A DNA stretch of 35,407 nt, taken from contig JASLVI010000001.1 of the NCBI GenBank assembly GCA_030741455.1, forward strand, positions 1-35,407, read 5' to 3'. The notes under the pieces are model-generated. The model searched no databases. It was not told where the DNA came from and was given only the letters and a program-made list of their open reading frames with translations. Source of the DNA: Candidatus Poseidoniaceae archaeon. Lineage in GTDB: Archaea; Thermoplasmatota; Poseidoniia; Poseidoniales; Poseidoniaceae. Numbering within the stretch: position 1 is the stretch's first letter; each line of letters opens with the position of its first letter. The position numbers and the translations under genes are program-made. This document shows positions 23,011 through 32,136 of the stretch, piece after piece.

Positions 23011-24248
23011 CGGAGCGATTGACGGCTACGACGGCACCCTACACCATCGGAATACCTCCGTTCCGACCAGGAGAAGATGCCGATTTCGGTGGAGCTTTCA
23101 AAGAACAACCGGGCGACCTGTGGCGCCCTGATCCCACTACATGTTCCTCTGAGGATACAGCACCACATGCACGTGGACTTCTTCGTGTCCTCAACGACAA
23201 AGGTGAAGCAAAAGGCGAATGGGACCCGAAACTCGATACAAGCGAATTGATTCAAGGACTTGAATACATGATGCGTCTTCGAATTTTCGATGACCGAATG
23301 ATTAAGATGCAGCGAACAGGAAAACTCTCCTTCTACATGCGATCATTTGGAGAAGAAGCAGTAGCAATCGCTCAAACTATGGCGCTCGAAAATCAAGATT
23401 GGATTTTCCCTTCCTACCGGCAACCGGGTGCACAATTCGTGCGCGGTCGAGACATGGTCAGTATGATTTGCCACTGCATTGGAAACACCGAAGATAACGT
23501 TCGAGGGCGCCAAATGCCCGTTCACTACACCTACAAGGAAGGTCGATTCATTTCGATTTCATCACCGGTAGGCACACAATTCTCACAGGCTGTTGGCGTT
23601 GCTATGGCCAGTGCATACCAAGAAAAGGACGAGGTTTGTATTTCGTGGCTTGGCGATGGAACCTCTGCTCAAGGAGACTACCATTATGCCCTCAACTTTG
23701 CATCGACATTCAAACCGCCTGTGATTCTCAACGTTGTGAACAACCAATGGGCGATTTCAACCCACGCAAATCTCGCAACAGGTGGCCGCACATTTGCAGA
23801 GCGCGGCCTTGCCTATGACATTCCTTCCTTCAGAGTCGATGGAAACGACTTCCTCGCTCTTTACAGCATCACAAAGTGGGCCCGAGACCGAGCCAGTGCA
23901 GGCATGGGACCAACACATATCGAAGTTTACACCTATCGAGCCGGAGCGCATTCCTCTTCCGATGATCCGTCTGCCTATCGTCCAAATGATGAAGCATCAT
24001 GCTGGCCAGGTGGAGATCCAATTCAGCGTTTGAAAGAACATCTTCTTCACATTGGTGAATGGGACGAAGAGAAGCACGAGGCACTTGCACAGAAGATCGA
24101 TGACGAGGTCATGGCTGCATACAAGGAAGCCTGTGAATTCGGTGATTTGGCATCAGGGCCGTATCCACCTGCTTCAACCATTTTCACAGAAGTGTACGAA
24201 ACTGTTCCGTGGCACATTCAAGAGCAACGAGAGGAGCTAGGGAAGTGA
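23007..24248 (+). CDS. bkdA1: Branched-chain 2-oxoacid dehydrogenase E1 alpha subunit
   Basis: The 413-residue thiamine-diphosphate-dependent subunit decarboxylates 2-oxoacids and passes the acyl group to E2 lipoate. The ThDP/Mg motif runs from GDGTSAQGDYHYALN (216-230) to NVVNNQWAIS. Segments RGRQMPVHY and YRAGAHSSSDDPSAYR (310-325) match the branched-chain (BCKDH) E1alpha type more than pyruvate dehydrogenase, including the Ser loop phosphorylated in animals. The length is close to bacterial BkdA1 (about 410 aa). An N-terminal extension of about 75 residues precedes the catalytic core, as in that family. It lies in the lipA-E1a-E1b-E2-E3 operon. Substrate range (branched-chain acids versus pyruvate) is inferred. 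Confidence 0.92.
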   Translation: MTERLTATTAPYTIGIPPFRPGEDADFGGAFKEQPGDLWRPDPTTCSSEDTAPHARGLLRVLNDKGEAKGEWDPKLDTSELIQGLEYMMRLRIFDDRMIKMQRTGKLSFYMRSFGEEAVAIAQTMALENQDWIFPSYRQPGAQFVRGRDMVSMICHCIGNTEDNVRGRQMPVHYTYKEGRFISISSPVGTQFSQAVGVAMASAYQEKDEVCISWLGDGTSAQGDYHYALNFASTFKPPVILNVVNNQWAISTHANLATGGRTFAERGLAYDIPSFRVDGNDFLALYSITKWARDRASAGMGPTHIEVYTYRAGAHSSSDDPSAYRPNDEASCWPGGDPIQRLKEHLLHIGEWDEEKHEALAQKIDDEVMAAYKEACEFGDLASGPYPPASTIFTEVYETVPWHIQEQREELGK

Positions 24249-24252
24249 TATC

Positions 24253-25263
24253 ATGGCCGATATGAACATGATCAAATCCCTCAATTCCGCGCTCTCCATT
24301 TCACTCAAGCAGGACCCAAATGTCGTCATCTTTGGAGAAGATGTAGGCTTTTTCGGAGGCGTCTTCCGCGTTACTGAAGGCCTTCAGAAGGAATACGGAC
24401 CTCACCGAGTTTTCGATTCACCTCTCGCAGAAGGAGGTATCGCTGCCATTGCAATGGGCATGAGTCTTAACGGACTTCGGCCCGTTGCTGAAATTCAGTT
24501 CGCAGATTACATCTTCCCTGCGTACGATCAAATCGTCAATGAGATTGCAAAACTTCGTCACCGCTCAGGTGGCGAATTTTCATCGCCAGTTACCATTCGA
24601 ACACCTGCTGGTGGAGGTATCAAGGGAGGACATCATCACTCGCAATCACCTGAAGCTCAATTCACGCATACACCAGGATTGAAGGTCGTTTACTGTTCAA
24701 ACCCATACAATGCCAAGGGCTTGTTGCTCGCATCCATTGAATGCAATGACCCAGTTATCTTCTTTGAACCGAAGCGATGCTATCGTGGACCGTTCTATGG
24801 CGATCCACACAACGTTCCAACATGGAATGGACACCCTGATGCTGATGTTCCTGAAGATCACTACATCGTTCCTCTGGAACAAGCACGAATCGTGCGCGAG
24901 GGTTCTGCTTGTACGGTCATTGCCTACGGAACCATGGTCCATGTTGCTGAACAGGCCATCAAGGATTCAGGAATTGATTGTGAACTAATCGATCTTCAGA
25001 CGCTCGTTCCTTGGGACCGAGATACGGTTGTTAATTCCGTCAAGAAAACTGGACGTTGTGTCATCGTTCATGAAGCACCAAAGACCAGTGGATTTGGTGC
25101 GGAAATGAGTGCATCGGTCCAAGAACGATGTTTCTATCACCTTGAAGCGCCAATTCAACGTGTCACCGGATGGGACACACCATTCCCACATACAACGGAA
25201 TGGGATTACTTGCCAAGTCCTCAGCGTATCGCTGAAGCCATTAAGAAAACACAGGAGGAATAA
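24253..25263 (+). CDS. bkdA2: Branched-chain 2-oxoacid dehydrogenase E1 beta subunit
   Basis: The 336-residue transketolase-like subunit forms the alpha2beta2 E1 heterotetramer. The family features are VVIFGEDVGFFGGVFRVTEG, AEIQFADYIFPAYDQIVNE, TPAGGGIKGGHHHSQSPEAQ and LIDLQTLVPWDRDTV, plus HEAPKTSGFGAE near the C-terminus. The ATG is 4 nt after the E1alpha stop. The motifs are those of the acetoin/branched-chain/pyruvate E1beta family; subtype follows the E1alpha assignment. Confidence 0.92.
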   Translation: MADMNMIKSLNSALSISLKQDPNVVIFGEDVGFFGGVFRVTEGLQKEYGPHRVFDSPLAEGGIAAIAMGMSLNGLRPVAEIQFADYIFPAYDQIVNEIAKLRHRSGGEFSSPVTIRTPAGGGIKGGHHHSQSPEAQFTHTPGLKVVYCSNPYNAKGLLLASIECNDPVIFFEPKRCYRGPFYGDPHNVPTWNGHPDADVPEDHYIVPLEQARIVREGSACTVIAYGTMVHVAEQAIKDSGIDCELIDLQTLVPWDRDTVVNSVKKTGRCVIVHEAPKTSGFGAEMSASVQERCFYHLEAPIQRVTGWDTPFPHTTEWDYLPSPQRIAEAIKKTQEE

Positions 25264-25265
25264 AC

Positions 25266-26549
25266 ATGGGAACATTTGCATTCAAACTACCAGATATCGG
25301 AGAAGGCGTTGTTGAAGGTGAAGTCGTCGAATGGATGGTCGCCGTTGGTGATACTGTCAAGGAAGACGATCCGATTCTTTCGGTTATGACCGATAAGGCA
25401 ACCGTCGAAATTCCAGCACCATGCGATGGAACCGTCACTAAAATCATTGGTGAAGCAGGTGACATCCTACCAGTCGGTGTTGTTTGTATAGAATTCGAAG
25501 TTGATGGTGATGGAAACGCATCAGCAAGCGAACCTGAGCCTGAAGCACCTGCTGTCGAAGAGGCGCCTGAGCCTGCAGCAGAGCCTGAACCAGAACCTGC
25601 TCCAGCACCCGAACCAACGCCTGCACCTGTTGCAGTTGCAGGACCGGCAGTTGAGCGTGCACCAGGTACGAAGCCACTTGCCGCACCTGCAGTTCGACAG
25701 CGGGCACGTGATGCTGGCGTCGATTTGTACCACGTTGCTGGATCTGGCCCTGCTGGAAGAATCACGCACGCTGACCTTGATGTTCATCTCAGTGGAGGTG
25801 CATCTCGTGCCTCTTCATCCATGCCGATGGGCAGTTCTGCAAAGGTTGCCAAGACTGGAACTGAAGAAATCAAGGTCATCGGATTGCGACGAAAGATTGC
25901 TGATTCGATGATGGCATCCTACAGTACCATCCCTCACTTCTCCTACTTTGAAGAGGTCGATGTAACCGAACTTGAATCACTACGACAGCATCTCAATGCA
26001 ACTCGACCAGAAGGTGCTCCAAAGCTCACCTATCTACCATTCATCATGCTCGCCCTCGTTAAGGGACTTGGACAGCGTCCTGAATGCAACGCTTTGTTCG
26101 ATGATGAAGCAGGTGTTGTCACTCGACACGAAGCTGTTCATCTCGGCATTGCAACACAAACCGATCGTGGACTCTACGTTCCAGTCGTCAAGCACGTCGA
26201 AGCAATGGATGTTTGGACCGCTGCAGCAGAAATGGGTCGAGTTACACAAGCGACTCGAGACGGAAAAGCAGGTGTTGACGAACTCACAGGTTCGACATTC
26301 ACAATCACCAGTCTTGGCAGAATGGGTGGTCTTGGAGCAACACCGATCATCAACAAGCCTGAGGTTGGAATCCTTGGCGTTCACAATGCCAAAGATCGTG
26401 CTGTGGTTATCGATGGCCGAGTTGAAGTTCGTCGAATCATGAATCTCTCCTCCTCATGGGACCACCGTGTTGTGGATGGGCATGATGGTGCAAGTCTTGT
26501 TCAACTGCTCAAGTCGATGCTGGAGCACCCAGCAACCATCTTCATGTGA
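25266..26549 (+). CDS. bkdB: 2-oxoacid dehydrogenase E2: lipoyl acyltransferase
   Basis: The 427-residue core protein has one N-terminal lipoyl domain with the lipoylated Lys44 in VMTDKATVEIP. A long Ala/Pro/Glu linker (about residues 82-130) follows, then a peripheral-subunit-binding domain (LAAPAVRQRARDAGVD...AGRITHADL, about 137-175). The catalytic acyltransferase domain ends with SSWDHRVVDG, where His400 and Asp404 are the active-site pair. It transfers the acyl group to CoA and binds E1 and E3. The ATG is 2 nt after the E1beta stop, preceded by AGGAGGAA. A single lipoyl domain is normal for bacterial and archaeal complexes of this type. Confidence 0.95.
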   Translation: MGTFAFKLPDIGEGVVEGEVVEWMVAVGDTVKEDDPILSVMTDKATVEIPAPCDGTVTKIIGEAGDILPVGVVCIEFEVDGDGNASASEPEPEAPAVEEAPEPAAEPEPEPAPAPEPTPAPVAVAGPAVERAPGTKPLAAPAVRQRARDAGVDLYHVAGSGPAGRITHADLDVHLSGGASRASSSMPMGSSAKVAKTGTEEIKVIGLRRKIADSMMASYSTIPHFSYFEEVDVTELESLRQHLNATRPEGAPKLTYLPFIMLALVKGLGQRPECNALFDDEAGVVTRHEAVHLGIATQTDRGLYVPVVKHVEAMDVWTAAAEMGRVTQATRDGKAGVDELTGSTFTITSLGRMGGLGATPIINKPEVGILGVHNAKDRAVVIDGRVEVRRIMNLSSSWDHRVVDGHDGASLVQLLKSMLEHPATIFM

Positions 26550-26558
26550 GGTGTTTGG

Positions 26559-27989
26559 ATGAAAACTCGAAATTGCAAAGTTTTGGTGATTGGCGCAGGC
26601 CCTGGAGGATACGTTGCTGCAATTCGTGCAGGTCAACTCGGAATGGACACGGTCATCGTTGAAGGCCAACGTGCTGGAGGTACCTGTCTCATTCGAGGAT
26701 GTATTCCTTCAAAGGCGCTCATTCATGCTGCCCACACCTTCCACAAACTCGCAGGGCACGCTAAGAAAGGGGGCCACATGGGTATCAGTATTCCCGGACC
26801 TGCTGAACTCAAAATGGAAGATACGATTGCCTGGAAAGATGGAATCGTCGATCGACTCAACAAAGGCGTAGAAGCCCTCCTCAAGAATGCAGGTGTTGAA
26901 CTTGTGAATGGATGGGCTGAATTCCAAGATGCGAAGACGGTGAAAGTTGGTAAAGGCAAGGATGCACTGATCATTCAAGCAGAAAACGTCATTCTTGCAA
27001 ACGGATCCATCCCAATCGAACTCCCATTCATGAAGTATGGTGAACATGTTCTTTCGTCGAGAGAGGCGCTTTCTCTTCAGGAACTACCAAAGCGAATCGC
27101 GGTCGTTGGGGGAGGCTACATTGGTCTTGAGCTTGGCATCACCTTCCGAATGCTTGGAAGTGAAGTGACGATTGTTGAAGCAATGGATTCAGTTCTTCCA
27201 ATCTTCGACAAGGAACTTCGTCGACCGCTCGAAATTGCCATCAAGAAACAAAAGATTGCCGTTCACACCAAGGTCTTTGCAAAAGGCATTGAAGAAAACA
27301 AGGATGGAAGTGTTGATCTCCTTTACACTCCTAAAGATGCAAAGGAAGGTACAGATCCAGAACGACTTACAGTCGACAAGGTTCTCGTTACCGTTGGTCG
27401 TCGACCAATGAGTGCTGCTCTTGCACCAACAGGTGTTGCTCTCGATGAACGTGGATTTGTTAAAGTCAACAACAAGTGTGAAACCAACATGAAAGGTGTT
27501 TATGCGATTGGAGATGTGTGTGATCTTGGCGAAATGCTTGCGCACGTTGCATCCTTCCAAGGTGAAATGGTTGCAGAAATCCTTGCTGGTGAAAACCGAA
27601 TCTATGAGCCTGCAGCCGTTCCTGCCATCGTCTTCACAGAACCTGAAGTCGTCTCAGTCGGTCTTTCTCCTGATGAGGCAAAGGCTGCTGGCCATCCAGT
27701 CATCACGGGTAAATTCCCATTGGCTGCAAACGGCCGTGCACTGACGCAAGAAGCAGAAAAGACCGCTGGATTTGTTCGTGTCACAGCCCGTGAAGACGAT
27801 CATCGAATCCTCGGAATTCAAGCGGTTGGGACACACATCAGCGAGCTTGTTGGAGAATGGACACTTGCTATTGAAATGGGCGCGCTTCTCGAAGATGTTG
27901 CACACACAATCCACGCTCATCCGACCATGACAGAGATGACGCATGAAGGTGTTCTAGCTACACTCGGTCATGCAATTCATTCGATGTGA
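26559..27989 (+). CDS. lpdA: Dihydrolipoyl dehydrogenase (E3)
   Basis: The 476-residue flavoprotein re-oxidises dihydrolipoamide with NAD+. FAD site GAGPGGYVAA (12-21), redox disulfide Cys43/Cys48 in GGTCLIRGCIPSK, NAD site VVGGGYIGLELG (about 182-193), second FAD contact GVYAIGDVCD, and the catalytic His454/Glu459 in HAHPTMTE are all present. It is 9 nt downstream of E2 and ends the operon. A T-tract follows at 28015-28020. Confidence 0.95.
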   Translation: MKTRNCKVLVIGAGPGGYVAAIRAGQLGMDTVIVEGQRAGGTCLIRGCIPSKALIHAAHTFHKLAGHAKKGGHMGISIPGPAELKMEDTIAWKDGIVDRLNKGVEALLKNAGVELVNGWAEFQDAKTVKVGKGKDALIIQAENVILANGSIPIELPFMKYGEHVLSSREALSLQELPKRIAVVGGGYIGLELGITFRMLGSEVTIVEAMDSVLPIFDKELRRPLEIAIKKQKIAVHTKVFAKGIEENKDGSVDLLYTPKDAKEGTDPERLTVDKVLVTVGRRPMSAALAPTGVALDERGFVKVNNKCETNMKGVYAIGDVCDLGEMLAHVASFQGEMVAEILAGENRIYEPAAVPAIVFTEPEVVSVGLSPDEAKAAGHPVITGKFPLAANGRALTQEAEKTAGFVRVTAREDDHRILGIQAVGTHISELVGEWTLAIEMGALLEDVAHTIHAHPTMTEMTHEGVLATLGHAIHSM

Positions 27990-28012
27990 AGCACTGAAAA
28001 ATGCGTGAGCAG

Positions 28013-28020
28013 AGTTTTTT
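28013..28020 (+). terminator. Candidate U-tract terminator after lpdA
   Basis: Six consecutive T residues (28015-28020) follow AGAG, 26 nt after the lpdA stop and before the heme operon promoter region. Archaeal termination commonly uses U-rich tracts without a strong hairpin. Confidence 0.35.
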
Positions 28021-28054
28021 ACCAAACCTCGTATCAAAACCGGTAACAAACTGT

Positions 28055-28060
28055 TGTATA
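28055..28060 (+). promoter_or_regulatory. Candidate TATA box for heme operon
   Basis: TGTATA lies about 40 nt upstream of the ATG at 28097. Initiation about 25 nt downstream would leave a short leader containing AAGGCGG, a possible ribosome site. This supports a start at 28097 rather than 28001. Confidence 0.35.
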
Positions 28061-28096
28061 GTCCCATTCATTGAACACACTAAGGCGGATTTGGGA

Positions 28097-29446
28097 ATGT
28101 CTGACTTCTTGGTGGAACTGAAGAACTTTGCTCGCCTTGCGCAAGCAAATTCCAAGCACGTTCAGCACGAAAAAATGTCATCAAAAGTTTGTCTCGTTTC
28201 ACTAAAATTCGATTCTGAAAATATCGAGATAGCAAAACGTCTCACGACGGAAGGGATGGAAAAGCAAGATCGCCTCAACTATTTGCAAACGTTAAGAGAA
28301 CATCTTGGCAAGGAAGTCTTTGAATTCTCCACCTGTAACCGCATTTTGTATGTTGGATTCGATATCGAACCTGAAGAACTTGTGGCAGGAGTTTCCACCG
28401 TCTCAAACATCTCCAATATTCCCTTCAAACACGCAACTGGTTCTGATGCCTGGAAGAACCTTGTAAACATCGCTAGCGGACTGGATTCGTTTATTGTCGG
28501 AGAATTACAAGTGATGTCACAGCTGCGCAACGCCATCAATTTCCATCGCGAGCATGCACTCATAGGAAACTACAACCTCGCTTTCTTTGATCACATTGTT
28601 TCAGCGAATCGTATTGTTCGCAAAGAATTGGGGTTCACGAGTTCCACCGAATCAATGCTCAATCTCGCAACCTCCTCGCTTGAAGACATCTTAGAACCAA
28701 AAGGGCAAGCCAAATCATTGGTACTTGGATTTGGAGAGATGGGTGCAAAAGCTGTCGAAACCCTCCTTCATGTCAACCAAGAAAACATCATCGTCGCCTC
28801 AAGGAATCCTGACGAATCGTCTACACGAAATCTAGACCTTGCATCGAAATGTACGATGATTACCTATCACGAAATCAAGGATTATGCTGAAGACATTGAC
28901 CTTGTCATTTCGACAAGACGATGTTCAACTCCTGCATACACAAAAGAAAATCCCCTTCCAATCACCTCGAAGGCAACACTTCTTGATTTCTCGTGGCCAC
29001 CGTCCATCGATTATGATGCAGTACCTCCGAATCAAACACTTCTTGGCATGGAACATTGGATCAAGTTAGCACGAAATCTTGACCAAGAAGCATACCAAAC
29101 CATGATGCATGAGGCGGAAGAATTGATTGAAAGTATCCAGAAGAGATACATGAATGCTCTTAGCGACCGAAATGAAGCCAACTTTAGAGCACTCATTTAC
29201 GGCCAAATGGAAAAACTCTCAAGCAGTTGGCAATCGTCTTCCAATGCTACTCAGGAGGATTCTCTACAAATGGGAGCATTTGCCAGAGAAATTGCAACTT
29301 GGATTTGTAAACAAAACAAAACATTCCATCTTTCTGAACTATCAACGTTCATCGAAGGAACGAATCGTCATTTGAGTCCTGATTTACTCCTCGAAGTAGC
29401 AAAAGATGTGGAGAGTTCAGTCATCTCCATGACCGCTGGAACCTGA
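28097..29446 (+). CDS. hemA: Glutamyl-tRNA reductase
   Basis: This enzyme reduces glutamyl-tRNA to glutamate-1-semialdehyde with NADPH, the first committed step of C5-pathway tetrapyrrole synthesis. EFSTCNRILYV holds the catalytic Cys, ASGLDSFIVGELQVMSQ is the family's conserved central motif, and a Rossmann site appears as VLGFGEMGAKA. Three in-frame starts are possible. The one at 28001 would read through the promoter-like region. From 28097 (449 aa) the catalytic Cys is residue 80. From 28175 (423 aa) it would be residue 54, closer to the usual 48-50, though no ribosome site precedes it. I report 28097. It is the first gene of the heme operon, 15 nt before hemCD. Confidence 0.9.
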   Translation: MSDFLVELKNFARLAQANSKHVQHEKMSSKVCLVSLKFDSENIEIAKRLTTEGMEKQDRLNYLQTLREHLGKEVFEFSTCNRILYVGFDIEPEELVAGVSTVSNISNIPFKHATGSDAWKNLVNIASGLDSFIVGELQVMSQLRNAINFHREHALIGNYNLAFFDHIVSANRIVRKELGFTSSTESMLNLATSSLEDILEPKGQAKSLVLGFGEMGAKAVETLLHVNQENIIVASRNPDESSTRNLDLASKCTMITYHEIKDYAEDIDLVISTRRCSTPAYTKENPLPITSKATLLDFSWPPSIDYDAVPPNQTLLGMEHWIKLARNLDQEAYQTMMHEAEELIESIQKRYMNALSDRNEANFRALIYGQMEKLSSSWQSSSNATQEDSLQMGAFAREIATWICKQNKTFHLSELSTFIEGTNRHLSPDLLLEVAKDVESSVISMTAGT

Positions 29447-29461
29447 TTCTGGAGGATGCTC

Positions 29462-31156
29462 ATGACGATTCGAATTGGAACACGCTCATCGAATCTCGCA
29501 TTATGGCAAGCCCGTTCTGTTGCATCTGCACTCAAACAGGCAGGGATTGAAACCGAAATTATCGAGTTTAAATCAACTGGCGACCGAAGTCTAGGAGGGA
29601 ATCTATCCTCCTCTGTTGGCCAATTCATACATACAATCGATGATGGCCTTATCACTGGTAAGATCGATATTGCAGTTCATTCCAGCAAAGATGTTCCCGT
29701 CTCAATCAGCAAAGAAATTCGACATCTTGCCTACATGAAACGAGGTACAACAAGCGATCTCGTCTTGATGAAGAAAAAAGGGTTTGACTCCCTTGAAGAC
29801 ATTCTGAACTCTGTTGAATCCACACCTCTTTCAGACGTATTGGCCAGTTTCGGATCTGGATCAACATTCGGAACGGTTTCGGGACGGCGACAGTCCCTGT
29901 TGCTGAGCGAGCGTCCAGATATTATCCCGCTTGCTGTACGAGGTCATGTAGAAACCAGAATCAATCGCCTCCTAGAAGGTCGAGTCGATGCACTTGTCCT
30001 AGCAGAAGTTGGTATCAAACGATTGAATTCAATCGGTGCACTAGATTCGGTGAAAGGAAACATCTCTGCTGTTCGTTTGGATCAAAACGATTGGCCAACC
30101 GCACCTGGCCAGGGCGCAGTTTGCATCCATTGTAAAGCAGAACGATTCGATGAATTCATCAACCTGCGAGACGTTCTCAACCATCCACAAACCGAACAAG
30201 ACATTGTGAAAGAACGGGCCATTCTCGATAGAATAGGCGGGGGTTGTCTGTACCCTGCTGGAATAGAAGTTCAAGGTAACTTGACCCGCGTGAAAATCGC
30301 TCCAAAGGGTTGGAAGACAACATTCTGTGAAGGAAGGACGTATTCCATTTATTCCTATCAAGGAGATTATGAGAGCATGATGATTGATTTACCTCAGGAT
30401 GAGGATGCACCAATACGTTCAACTCCGATAGATGGGCCAAAATTTGTCTCAACGCTCAACTCTGATCGAATTTCCAATGTATTGGCGAATAACGGCATTC
30501 CAATGGAGAACATGTCTGTCATTGATTTGAGTCCGTCATTGGATGCTTGGCCCAGAGATTTCTTGAGTCAATATACAAGAAAGAGAGATTGGCCATACCT
30601 CGTACTCACGTCACCATTTGCGGCAAAATGTGCCATCATTGCTGCGGAGTCCAACCCGGACATCGCAAGGATACAATGGCTTGCTATCGGCGAAGGGACT
30701 GCTCGAGCATGTTTTCAACGCGGCGTCACTGTGGCCATTTGTGCTAAGGCAAGGAATTCGAAAGAGCTTGTTGCGTACATTGCAGAGAACATTGATGCCA
30801 AGACCCCACTACTGATACCACGGTCAAACGTTGCACCCAATGATGTCGTCCATAATTTGGAGAAACTAGGCTTCTCAATCGACCACTGGATAGGGTACGA
30901 AAACAAGCCCAAATCAGTTGATAATGCTCCTGTATCACCCGATGATGTTCTTCTCTTATCCTCTTCATCCTCTGCAATCTCGTGGGCAGAAAATGGGCTT
31001 GTGGTTCCAAATGAGATTATTTGTATGGGAAACAATGCGAAAGAAACAATCCACTCTCTGGATCATTTCCATGGAAGCAACGTTTCAGTTCTCAAAGGAC
31101 CAACGACGGAGTATCTCATGCAATGGTGGAAGGAGAATAGGGGGCACATGACATGA
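29462..31156 (+). CDS. hemCD: Fused porphobilinogen deaminase - uroporphyrinogen-III synthase (HemC-HemD)
   Basis: Residues 1 to about 310 are hydroxymethylbilane synthase: TIRIGTRSSNLALWQARSV, IAVHSSKDVP with the catalytic Asp, GTVSGRRQSLL, and Cys262 in GGGCLYPAGIE, which carries the dipyrromethane cofactor. Residues about 325-564 resemble uroporphyrinogen-III synthase (YLVLTSPFAAKCAI, AIGEGTARACFQRGV, LIPRSNVAPNDVV, LLLSSSSSAISW). HemD is poorly conserved in general, so its call rests on position, length and these pattern matches. One protein would thus make the linear tetrapyrrole and close it to uroporphyrinogen III. I chose the ATG at 29462 because GGAGG lies 6 nt before it; the ATG at 29456 overlaps that site. 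The stop overlaps the hemB start (ATGA). Confidence 0.88.
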   Translation: MTIRIGTRSSNLALWQARSVASALKQAGIETEIIEFKSTGDRSLGGNLSSSVGQFIHTIDDGLITGKIDIAVHSSKDVPVSISKEIRHLAYMKRGTTSDLVLMKKKGFDSLEDILNSVESTPLSDVLASFGSGSTFGTVSGRRQSLLLSERPDIIPLAVRGHVETRINRLLEGRVDALVLAEVGIKRLNSIGALDSVKGNISAVRLDQNDWPTAPGQGAVCIHCKAERFDEFINLRDVLNHPQTEQDIVKERAILDRIGGGCLYPAGIEVQGNLTRVKIAPKGWKTTFCEGRTYSIYSYQGDYESMMIDLPQDEDAPIRSTPIDGPKFVSTLNSDRISNVLANNGIPMENMSVIDLSPSLDAWPRDFLSQYTRKRDWPYLVLTSPFAAKCAIIAAESNPDIARIQWLAIGEGTARACFQRGVTVAICAKARNSKELVAYIAENIDAKTPLLIPRSNVAPNDVVHNLEKLGFSIDHWIGYENKPKSVDNAPVSPDDVLLLSSSSSAISWAENGLVVPNEIICMGNNAKETIHSLDHFHGSNVSVLKGPTTEYLMQWWKENRGHMT

Positions 31157-32127
31157 ACATACGGCCACGAATCAATCGGTGGACTCAAGCGCGAAGAAGC
31201 ATGTTGTTTGGTAACGCTCCACTCCACGCTTTGGTTCAACCTCATTTTGTTGTTGCCGGGGAAAACATCGACACCCCAATCGAAAGCATGCCAGGCATCA
31301 ATCAACAGTCTATTGATGTCTTGATCGAAACCGTGCAGAACGATTATGACAATGGGATTCGAGCAGTAATGCTGTTTGGTGTTGTTGAACATTCGGAGAA
31401 AGATGATGCTGCAAGCAAGGCTTCAGATGTCGACTCGCATCTTCATCGGGCGGTTCAAGAATTAAAATCCATACACGGTGATTCGATTGTCGTTATGACG
31501 GATGTTTGTCTGTGTACTGCAACGAATCATGGCCATTGTGGTTTAGTTCACGAAGGTGAAATTCTCAACGATTCGTCCGTAGAGCGATTGTGTGAGATTG
31601 CAGTCTCCCATGCAGAGGTCGGCGCAGATTATGTCTGTGCATCAGATATGATGGATGGTCGAGTCATCGCAATACGCTCAGCGCTTGAGGCTGCAGGTTT
31701 CACAAGTACTGGCATACTCTCCTATTCTGTAAAATATGCATCTACGTTCTATGGTCCATTTCGTCAAGCTGCCGATTCAAGTCCCGAATTTGGCGATCGG
31801 TCCACACATCAAATGGACATATCATCAGGCTATGATGAAGCAATCTTGGAATCTGAATTGGACGTCAAAGAAGGAGCGGACATTGTCATGGTTAAACCCG
31901 CTCTTGCCTATCTTGACGTGGTTCGGAAAGTAGCAGACTCAATCAACAGACCCGTAGCAGTGTACAATGTAAGCGGAGAGTATGCTATGGTCATGAATGC
32001 TACAAAGGATGACAATTCACGAAGACGAATGGTTCGTGAAATAATGACAGCATTCAATAGAGCGGGTGCTGACGTCATCGTATCCTATCATGCTCGGGAA
32101 ATTGCCGAGAAGGGTTGGCTTGATTGA
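31153..32127 (+). CDS. hemB: Delta-aminolevulinic acid dehydratase (porphobilinogen synthase)
   Basis: The 324-residue enzyme condenses two ALA molecules to porphobilinogen. The metal site DVCLCTATNHGHCG carries Cys119, Cys121 and Cys129, the zinc-dependent type. The two active-site lysines are Lys194 (SYSVKYAS) and the Schiff-base Lys248 (MVKPALAYLD). The C-terminal part keeps VYNVSGEYAMV. Length is standard. The ATG overlaps the hemCD stop by 4 nt, indicating translational coupling. Confidence 0.95.
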   Translation: MNIRPRINRWTQARRSMLFGNAPLHALVQPHFVVAGENIDTPIESMPGINQQSIDVLIETVQNDYDNGIRAVMLFGVVEHSEKDDAASKASDVDSHLHRAVQELKSIHGDSIVVMTDVCLCTATNHGHCGLVHEGEILNDSSVERLCEIAVSHAEVGADYVCASDMMDGRVIAIRSALEAAGFTSTGILSYSVKYASTFYGPFRQAADSSPEFGDRSTHQMDISSGYDEAILESELDVKEGADIVMVKPALAYLDVVRKVADSINRPVAVYNVSGEYAMVMNATKDDNSRRRMVREIMTAFNRAGADVIVSYHAREIAEKGWLD

Positions 32128-32136
32128 GGTATTGCA

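Noticed and set aside
25241..25765. 174-codon reverse frame over the E2 linker
   Set aside because: It is the antisense of the Ala/Pro/Glu linker, yielding a Gly/Ser/Ala-rich shadow.
29456..29461. ATG at 29456 as hemCD start
   Set aside because: It overlaps the GGAGG ribosome site that is correctly spaced for the ATG at 29462.
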